Shown here: piece after piece, positions 8,056 through 13,747 of the stretch | Position numbering within the stretch: position 1 is the first letter of the stretch | Layout of the letters: the number at the start of each line of letters is the position of its first letter | Translations under genes and position numbers: made by a program | Source of the DNA: JAFDVL01 sp031371805 | GTDB taxonomy: Bacteria > Acidobacteriota > Blastocatellia > RBC074 | Assembly: GCA_031371805.1 (NCBI GenBank) | Contig: JANMKB010000631.1 | Span: forward strand, 1-15,184 | Direction: 5' to 3' | DNA: 15,184 nt | Notes under the pieces: model-generated | Database searches by the model: none | Told to the model about the DNA's origin: nothing | The model's input: only the letters and a program-made list of their open reading frames with translations

Positions 8056-9111
8056 ATGAAAAAAAATAAGTTCACAAAATATCTGATTATTGCCGCCCTG
8101 ATGCTTGCGCAAACAGCGCCTGTCACATTTGCCGACAGCGACAAATCAGGCTTCAAATTTCCCACGACGATCACGACCGCGCCCATTGGCTCCGCCGAAA
8201 CCATTGGTTCACTCGAAATCAATGGGCGTTATGTCGGTCAGCAGGGAATGCTCTGGAATGGCGATGTCGTGTCGGCGGCGACTGGCAATACGGCGGCAGT
8301 TTCGCTTTCATCAATTGGAAGCATCACGCTACGCGGCGGATCGGCAGTTAAGCTCGCAACCGACACCAAAACTTCCGCGCTGATCGCCACCATTATCAGC
8401 GGTGAAATGAAAGTAAATTTGGTGCCCGCATCCGCCGCCAAAATTGACATCGCCGGAGCGTCATACATCCTGACCAAAGGCGCAAAATTTCGCGCTGGTT
8501 TGCGGGATGACAAACCGGTCGTTGAGGTATCCGAAGGTCAGGTTTTACCCCTTGGAAACTGGCTGACAAAGGTGCCGGAAGATATTGTTACCGCCGCTGC
8601 CAGTGCCACGCAACAGGCCGCGCCGCGTCGGTATTTGATTAAGCCGTACAATCTGGGCGCGTCAACCGATGTGCGGGCGCGGAGTACGCGGAGTATTCAG
8701 GTGCGCGTGACCGATGAAAATGACAAACCTGTACCTGATGTGCCGGTGCTGTTCCTGCTGAGCGGTGGCACTAAAGGAGCGAATAGTGGTGGTTCATTGG
8801 GCGGGCAATCAACCCTGACGGTGAAGACTAACGCCCAAGGTGTAGCGCAAACTACGTTCACCGCGAGCAATGTGGTTGGCGGAATTGCCAGTGTCAAAGC
8901 AATGATTGAAGGAACGGACGCTGTGTGGGAAGGCTCTTTCAAAGTCATCAACAGTTCCGGTGGGTTCTGGTCGCCACAAACCGCCGTCCCCGTTTTCGCT
9001 ATTGTGGGTGCAGCAGTTGGCATTGGTATTTACAAACTAAATCATCGAAATCCATTGCCGACGACTCCTGACATTATTCGTAATCCACAGGGCGGCGTAA
9101 TTTTGCCCTAA
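8056..9111 (+). CDS. FecR-fold / Ig-like (Big_1) membrane-anchored periplasmic protein
   Basis: A 351-residue exported protein. AAGGAG at 8041-8046, 9 nt upstream, supports the ATG at 8056. Residues 1-26 form a signal peptide with a probable cut after TFA. Residues about 55-160 resemble the FecR fold: a start such as GRYVGQQGMLWNGDVV, then GSITLRGGSAVKLATDT, then GEMKVNL and a strand ending VEVSEGQ. Residues about 205-305 look like a bacterial Ig-like Big_1 domain (VRVTDENDKPVPDVPVLFLL, then TNAQGVAQTTFTASNVVGG). A hydrophobic helix (309-328) follows, then a short 23-residue tail. With a cleaved signal peptide this predicts a type I inner-membrane protein with most of its mass in the periplasm. 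There is no neighbouring TonB receptor or ECF sigma factor, so classical FecIRA signalling is unlikely. It sits 31 nt after the giant surface protein and probably shares its transcript. Confidence 0.85.
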   Translation: MKKNKFTKYLIIAALMLAQTAPVTFADSDKSGFKFPTTITTAPIGSAETIGSLEINGRYVGQQGMLWNGDVVSAATGNTAAVSLSSIGSITLRGGSAVKLATDTKTSALIATIISGEMKVNLVPASAAKIDIAGASYILTKGAKFRAGLRDDKPVVEVSEGQVLPLGNWLTKVPEDIVTAAASATQQAAPRRYLIKPYNLGASTDVRARSTRSIQVRVTDENDKPVPDVPVLFLLSGGTKGANSGGSLGGQSTLTVKTNAQGVAQTTFTASNVVGGIASVKAMIEGTDAVWEGSFKVINSSGGFWSPQTAVPVFAIVGAAVGIGIYKLNHRNPLPTTPDIIRNPQGGVILP

Positions 9112-9132
9112 TCAATTTGCGCCAAAAAATGC

Positions 9133-9171
9133 AGCCACAGAAATCATCTTGAATTTGTGATTTCTGTGGCT
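9133..9171. terminator. Perfect 14-bp hairpin between FecR-like and caspase genes
   Basis: AGCCACAGAAATCA (9133-9146) is followed 11 nt later by its exact reverse complement (9158-9171). It begins 21 nt after the FecR-like stop codon. The plus-strand tail (TCTTACGCTTGGTTTT) is only moderately T-rich; on the minus strand the stem is followed within 2 nt by ATTTTTT. This fits a rho-independent terminator or attenuator, possibly working in both directions. The GTG at 9157, which begins the longest frame of the next gene, lies at the edge of the loop and is rejected as the start. Confidence 0.7.
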
Positions 9172-9210
9172 CTTACGCTTGGTTTTGACTTTAGTTTTTT
9201 GAGGAATTTT

Positions 9211-11640
9211 ATGAATCGCATCACAACCGCTCTCAGCGCTATTTTCTGCCTGACTTTTGCCGTTACTTCTTTTGCGCAAACACGAGATCGGCAAATGGTC
9301 GTCAAAGTTGGAACTACCAAAGAGGACGTAGCGGCAAAGCGCGAAGTAAATTTGCATGCGGTTCTGATCGGAATTTCCAAGTATAAATTCGGTGATCAAA
9401 ATATTGATGGCAATCAAATCTCCAATCTGAAAAGCCCTTCGGATGATGCGACGGAAATCTATAAATTTTTGAAAAGCCCTGAAGGTGGCAGCTTTCCTGA
9501 TGCCAACATTACGCTGCTCACAGATGACCAGGCGACCAAGTCCGGCGTCGAGGCCGCACTCAACAAATTAAAGCAAACGAAACCAGAAGATTATTTTGTG
9601 ATTTTCATTGCGGCGCACGGCGTGATCTGGCAGGAAAAAGGCGCGTCAGGGAAAACCGAAGAATATCCGTATTTTGTGTTGTATGACACCGATCCGCGCG
9701 ATGTTGCCAAAACCGCGATGCGCATGGAATTTTTCAAAAAAACCGTGCAGGCTGTCCCCGCCAGAAAAGGTTTGGTGATGTCTGACACCTGCCACAGCGC
9801 AGGCGTGATGCTGGACAGCGGCTCGCGCGGCCTGGCGGTCACACAGCGCGCACAAAATCAATTGCTGGCTTCACTTCAGGAAATTCCGCGCGGTGTGGGG
9901 TATTTATCCGCCGCCGATCAAAACGAATCTTCGCTGGAAAAAGATGAATTAGGGCACGGGGTTTTTACCTATTGTTTGCTGGAAGCCGTGCGCGGCAATG
10001 CTGATACTGATGCCGATGGTAAAGTAACATTTGAAGAATTAAAAAATTATGTGCGCGATGAAGTGCCCAAGCTGACCAATAATAAACAGCATCCGCAATA
10101 CGCAACCTCAATGCTCAGTGCCAATCAAATTCCGCTGTCCGTTGTGACGTATCCTGAACTCGGAAAATGTAGCAGCGCAACTCCCTGTGGAATCTTGAAA
10201 ATTTCCAACCCGGAAGTTGATGGTGTGACTGTTTCAATTGATGGCATCCCGTTTGGCTCGCTCAACAACGGCGGCCAGCGGACGATTCGTGTTCCGGCGG
10301 GGAGTCGCCGCCTGGTCTTGTCAAAAGGTTCAGTCAACCAAACGCAGCAGGCTAATGTAGAGGCAAACAAAACTACTTCTTACGAGATCAATGCCGCTTT
10401 TTCCAGCAGCGAGCAGGTCGTCATTATTGATCCTCCGAAACAGCAAACCGTGATCAATCTGGATGACGAAGCCAAGCCCAAAAAAGACGCCGAATCAGTT
10501 TTCCAAAACGGCGTAGACCAATTCAATAAACAGCGTTTTCAGGACGCGATTGATTCATTCAACAAAGCGATTGCGGCAAATGGTGGAGCCTATCATCAGG
10601 CCTATGTTTATCGCGGTCGCGCCGAACAATCGCTGGGACGCAAGCAGGATGCAATCAAAAGTTTTGATGAAGCGGTGAAATTACGACCGACTGATTATCA
10701 AACGAAAACTTTGCTGGCTGAGGCTCGCTTCAATGGCGGTGGCAACACTGAATCCGTTGTCAAAGATTTACGCGAAATCACGCGCCGTTATCCGCGCTAC
10801 GATTATGCGTGGGTGGTGTTGGGCGATGTTCTGTTTGTCAGAGGTGAACGTGCCGAAGCCGAACGCTCGCTCCGCAAAGCATTGGCGATTAATCCCAAAT
10901 TCCCACCGGCGCACATGATTCTCGCCAACATCCTGATGTATAAAAATCCCCAGGCAAAATTGATTGAGAACGGAGCCGCGAAAGATGCCCAGACGCTGGC
11001 GGAAGCTGTTTCACACGCCGAGCAGGCTTATGATTTATTCAATAAAGTCGCTGACAAAATGCGCTCCATCAAGAGCGGCACGACTTACAAAAAGACCGCC
11101 CAGTTTTTCTCAATTAACTACTTACTTTTCGGCGGTGCCAGATATGCTGACGAAGCAGCGCTGGCAGAAACGCATTACATTTTGGGCAAAGCCTACACGC
11201 GTTTGGTTGGCTTCGATGACGGTAGAATGGATGATGCAGAACGTGCCAAAAATTTAGGCAAAGCTGAACCCCACATTCAGGAAGCGCTGAAACTGGCGCG
11301 ACCGATGCCGGAAAAATTGCGGCTGGTGGTGACACTCGCCACGAGCGCCGATCATGCTTTTCTCAAAGGCGATTCCGCCCGCGCCAAAAAAGAGGCCACC
11401 GAAGCTTTGAAGATGGCGGACGCGATGAATAATGTCGAGCTAACCGAGATCAAATTTGATTTGCACCTGAACCTGTACCAGTCACACGAAACCGATCAGG
11501 AATACGCCAAAGCCGCCGATCATTTAAAAACAGGCTTAGCATTGGTCAGTTCACGACTTGATCCTGATGAGCTGATGCGCTTCAAAGACATGTTGCGCGA
11601 TTGCGAAGAAAAAGCGCATGCAAATAAGAAACGAAAATAG
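9211..11640 (+). CDS. Secreted caspase-family (C14) protease with PEGA and TPR domains
   Basis: An 809-residue protein. ATG 9211 follows GAGGA (9201-9205) by 5 nt and opens a clean signal peptide (1-22, cut after SFA). Residues about 47-310 form a caspase/metacaspase-like domain: HAVLIGISKYK at 49, catalytic His136 in FIAAHG, and catalytic Cys194 in VMSDTCHSAG. The Asp two residues before the Cys is the position that gives metacaspases a preference for Arg/Lys. DTDADGKVTFEE (265-276) fits an EF-hand calcium loop inside the protease domain. Residues about 326-400 resemble a PEGA domain (VDGVTVSIDGIPFGSL). From about 429 onward are TPR-like helical pairs (431-460, 465-500, 532-564 and around 650), then a helical, lysine-rich end. 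It is likely a periplasmic or secreted protease with a protein-interaction tail. It may act on, or be scaffolded with, its exported neighbours; that link is inferred from position only. Confidence 0.9.
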   Translation: MNRITTALSAIFCLTFAVTSFAQTRDRQMVVKVGTTKEDVAAKREVNLHAVLIGISKYKFGDQNIDGNQISNLKSPSDDATEIYKFLKSPEGGSFPDANITLLTDDQATKSGVEAALNKLKQTKPEDYFVIFIAAHGVIWQEKGASGKTEEYPYFVLYDTDPRDVAKTAMRMEFFKKTVQAVPARKGLVMSDTCHSAGVMLDSGSRGLAVTQRAQNQLLASLQEIPRGVGYLSAADQNESSLEKDELGHGVFTYCLLEAVRGNADTDADGKVTFEELKNYVRDEVPKLTNNKQHPQYATSMLSANQIPLSVVTYPELGKCSSATPCGILKISNPEVDGVTVSIDGIPFGSLNNGGQRTIRVPAGSRRLVLSKGSVNQTQQANVEANKTTSYEINAAFSSSEQVVIIDPPKQQTVINLDDEAKPKKDAESVFQNGVDQFNKQRFQDAIDSFNKAIAANGGAYHQAYVYRGRAEQSLGRKQDAIKSFDEAVKLRPTDYQTKTLLAEARFNGGGNTESVVKDLREITRRYPRYDYAWVVLGDVLFVRGERAEAERSLRKALAINPKFPPAHMILANILMYKNPQAKLIENGAAKDAQTLAEAVSHAEQAYDLFNKVADKMRSIKSGTTYKKTAQFFSINYLLFGGARYADEAALAETHYILGKAYTRLVGFDDGRMDDAERAKNLGKAEPHIQEALKLARPMPEKLRLVVTLATSADHAFLKGDSARAKKEATEALKMADAMNNVELTEIKFDLHLNLYQSHETDQEYAKAADHLKTGLALVSSRLDPDELMRFKDMLRDCEEKAHANKKRK

Positions 11641-11664
11641 TTTCTCGCTTTAATTGCAGAAGCC

Positions 11665-11707
11665 CGCACGCAGTAAGGGCGTTAACTCGGCACACCTACT
11701 GCGTGCG
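11665..11707. terminator. 11-bp palindrome after the caspase gene, terminator or intergenic repeat
   Basis: CGCACGCAGTA (11665-11675) and TACTGCGTGCG (11697-11707) are exact reverse complements around a 21-nt loop, 24 nt after the stop codon, followed by TGTTTCC. The position suits transcription termination, though the U-tract is poor and the loop long. Its sequence style suggests a REP-like intergenic repeat rather than a simple terminator; copy number cannot be seen here. Confidence 0.55.
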
Positions 11708-11750
11708 TGTTTCCGCAACTGACATCACTTCTCACTTAGCACCAATCCCT

Positions 11751-11823
11751 ACGCGATTTGCCAAAATTTCAGGTTTCAGACAATATCCATTGTTCTCAAT
11801 CTGAATGATTTGGCAAAGCGCGT
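11751..11823. promoter_or_regulatory. 73-nt nested imperfect hairpin before the acyl-CoA dehydrogenase
   Basis: The outer stem pairs ACGCG (11751-11755) with CGCGT (11819-11823), then, past one A-G mismatch, TTTGCCAAA (11757-11765) with TTTGGCAAA (11809-11817). The middle stem pairs TTCAG (11768-11772) with CTGAA (11801-11805). The inner stem pairs AGACAAT (11778-11784) with ATTGTTCT (11789-11796, one bulged T) around ATCC. It ends 10 nt before the GGGAG ribosome binding site (11834-11838). It could be an RNA leader structure, an operator, a terminator of the upstream unit or a small mobile palindrome. Confidence 0.55.
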
Positions 11824-11846
11824 TATTTTATTTGGGAGTCCTGAAA

Positions 11847-13556
11847 ATGAATCTGAACAAGGGCGGTAAATTTCTTTTTGAAGAAACACCTTCGGCGCAG
11901 GTTTTTACCCGCGAAGACATCAGCAAGGCGCAACAAATGGTCGGCGCCGTCGCCGAAGAATTTATGCGGCGCGAAGTCCTGACGCGGGCTGAACAAATCT
12001 ATGGCAAAGAATGGGCCGTAACCCGCGAACTGCTGCTCAAAGCTGGCGATCTGGATTTGCTGCGCCTTGATATTCCTGAAAATTATGGCGGACTGGGACT
12101 GGATAAAGTCAGCTCAGCTTATGTCGGCGAACAAATTTCATTGCTGCCATCGTTTGGCGCGAGCCTTGGTGCGCACACGACGATTGGCACGCTCCCGCTG
12201 GTTTATTTTGGCAACCTGGCACAGCGCGAAAAATATTTGCCGAAGCTGGCGACGGGTGAATGGGTCGCGGCGTATTGTTTGACGGAACCTGATTCCGGTT
12301 CGGACGCGATGGCCGCGAAAACTACAGCAACGCTTACGACGGATGGCAAATATTACACGTTGCGCGGGCGCAAGATGTGGATCACGAACGGCGGCATCGC
12401 GGATGTCTTCACGATTTTTGCCAAAGTTGACGGCGAGAAATTCACGGCCTTTATTGTCGAACGCGAGATGGGCGTCATCAGTGAACGCGAAGAAAAAAAG
12501 CTGGGACTGGATGGCAGTTCGACGACTGCGCTCACGCTGGAAGATTGTCGCGTCCCCGTTGAAAATGTGCTGGGTGAAATCGGTAAAGGGCACGTCGTAG
12601 CGTTTAATATTTTGAATCTTGGGCGGCTTAAACTCGGCAGCAGAAATTTAGGGCAGGCCAAAACTTCGCTGAATAACTCAATAAATTACGCCAAAGATCG
12701 TCACCAGTTCGGACGTGCGATTGCCAGCTTTGGCCTGATCAAACGCAAGCTCGCAGAAATGGCGATTCGTTGTTATGTCGGCGATGCGATGGTTTGGCGG
12801 ACGCTGGGGATGGTTGATGAAACCCTTGCGGCTATTGATCAGAATGATTCACTGCAAATTCTGAAAGCGATTGAGCAATACGCCGTCGAATGTTCAATTA
12901 TCAAAGTCTGGACGAGCGAAGCCCTGGCTTTGGTGGTAGACGAAACCGTGCAAATTTACGGCGGCTATGGTTATTCACAGGAGTTTCCCGCCGAACGCGC
13001 CTATCGTGATGCCCGCATCACGCGCATTTATGAAGGCACGAATGAAATCAATCGCGTGATTATTCCGACGCGTTTGTTGAAGAGTGCGGCAAAAGGAGAT
13101 TTGCCCTTACATCAGGCAGCAGCAGAATTGATGAATGCTGACGATAGCAATGATGATTTAGGATTAGTAAAAAATATTCTTACTGCTGGCAAGCGCACCG
13201 CAATTCTTGCCCTGCAAGCCGCTGCCACAGAATTTGGAGACAAAATAAATGAAGAGCAGGAAATTTTAGGTTTACTTGCCGACATCACAATTGATGTTTA
13301 TGCCATTGAGAGCGCAATGCTCAGAACTGAAAAATTGATGGGCAAACGCGGTGCAGAAAATTGTGCAATTCAAATTGCCATGACTAGGACTTATGCGAAT
13401 GATGCGGCGGAACGGATTGCCCAAAATGCACGTACCCTGAACGCGGCATTATCTGCGCCAATTCCAGATGCCGGGTTTCATCAGGCGATAAATACGATTG
13501 CCTTGCGCCGACAAATTGCCGCCTCGTTGCTCGAGGCTGGAAAATATATTTGGTGA
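11847..13556 (+). CDS. Acyl-CoA dehydrogenase, VLCAD/ACAD9-like length
   Basis: FAD flavoenzyme that introduces the alpha,beta double bond into acyl-CoA in the first step of beta-oxidation, passing electrons to ETF. ATG 11847 is preceded by GGGAG at 11834-11838; the longer frame from 11805 starts at the edge of the upstream hairpin and lacks a ribosome binding site. The product is 569 residues. The N-terminal helical domain contains IPENYGGLGLDK. YCLTEPDSGSDAMA (143-156) is family signature 1, and KMWITNG (176-182) lies in the FAD/beta domain. QIYGGYGYSQEF (369-380) and RIYEGTNEI, with the likely catalytic base Glu396, form signature 2. About 150 further residues after that domain (roughly 420-569) match the C-terminal extension of very-long-chain and ACAD9-type enzymes, longer than short/medium-chain ones (about 380). 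No thiolase, hydratase or ETF gene is nearby, so the chain-length assignment is inference. Confidence 0.93.
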   Translation: MNLNKGGKFLFEETPSAQVFTREDISKAQQMVGAVAEEFMRREVLTRAEQIYGKEWAVTRELLLKAGDLDLLRLDIPENYGGLGLDKVSSAYVGEQISLLPSFGASLGAHTTIGTLPLVYFGNLAQREKYLPKLATGEWVAAYCLTEPDSGSDAMAAKTTATLTTDGKYYTLRGRKMWITNGGIADVFTIFAKVDGEKFTAFIVEREMGVISEREEKKLGLDGSSTTALTLEDCRVPVENVLGEIGKGHVVAFNILNLGRLKLGSRNLGQAKTSLNNSINYAKDRHQFGRAIASFGLIKRKLAEMAIRCYVGDAMVWRTLGMVDETLAAIDQNDSLQILKAIEQYAVECSIIKVWTSEALALVVDETVQIYGGYGYSQEFPAERAYRDARITRIYEGTNEINRVIIPTRLLKSAAKGDLPLHQAAAELMNADDSNDDLGLVKNILTAGKRTAILALQAAATEFGDKINEEQEILGLLADITIDVYAIESAMLRTEKLMGKRGAENCAIQIAMTRTYANDAAERIAQNARTLNAALSAPIPDAGFHQAINTIALRRQIAASLLEAGKYIW

Positions 13557-13600
13557 CAGGCGTAGAACTTATAGTAGTTTTCACACGGATGGAGAGACTC

Positions 13601-13704
13601 TTACTGACCACTGGTTGCTGACCACCGAACGCTAACCCCAAATTGTCGTCCGGCAGAATAAGAGTGTTTGGTCAGTGGGTAGCGATCAGTAGTCAGGGGT
13701 CAGG
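13601..13704. repeat. Degenerate TCAG-rich repeat in inverted arrangement
   Basis: The gap between the acyl-CoA dehydrogenase and the transporter (190 nt) is largely low-complexity. At 13601-13624 the minus strand reads as TCAG-type units (plus strand: ACTGACCACTGG, then CTGACCACC). At 13669-13703 the plus strand carries GGTCAGTGGG, ATCAGTAG, TCAGGGG and TCAGGG. The two clusters face opposite ways around a unique 44-nt core. ACTCTTA (13597-13603) and TAAGAGT (13658-13664) are also exact inverted repeats. No gene is seen in this gap. Confidence 0.6.
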
Positions 13705-13731
13705 GTACTATCTGCAAGCTCACGTACTATC
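13705..13731 (+). repeat. Direct repeat GTACTATC, 19-nt period
   Basis: GTACTATC occurs at 13705-13712 and again at 13724-13731, ending 6 nt before the AAGGA ribosome binding site (13738-13742) of the transporter gene. The spacing is near two helical turns, which would suit paired binding of a regulator, but an 8-mer pair may also be chance. Confidence 0.3.
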
Positions 13732-13747
13732 CTTAAAAAGGAATTGA

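Noticed and set aside
8056..9111. FecIRA-type iron signalling system
   Set aside because: There is no ECF sigma factor or TonB-dependent receptor in the window, and the topology differs from FecR.
9185..9190. TTGACT as a -35 box for the caspase gene
   Set aside because: A -10 box 17 nt away would fall on the start codon at 9211, so it cannot be the promoter of this gene.
9157..9210. GTG start giving an 18-residue extension of the caspase protein
   Set aside because: The codon lies at the loop edge of the 14-bp hairpin; ATG 9211 has GAGGA and a clean signal peptide.
11805..11846. Earlier start for the acyl-CoA dehydrogenase
   Set aside because: It lies inside the nested hairpin without a ribosome binding site; the extension is hydrophobic and not typical of the family.
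13557..13747. Small gene or insertion-sequence remnant between the acyl-CoA dehydrogenase and the transporter
   Set aside because: No frame with a ribosome binding site and no transposase-like residue pattern; the content is repeat units only.
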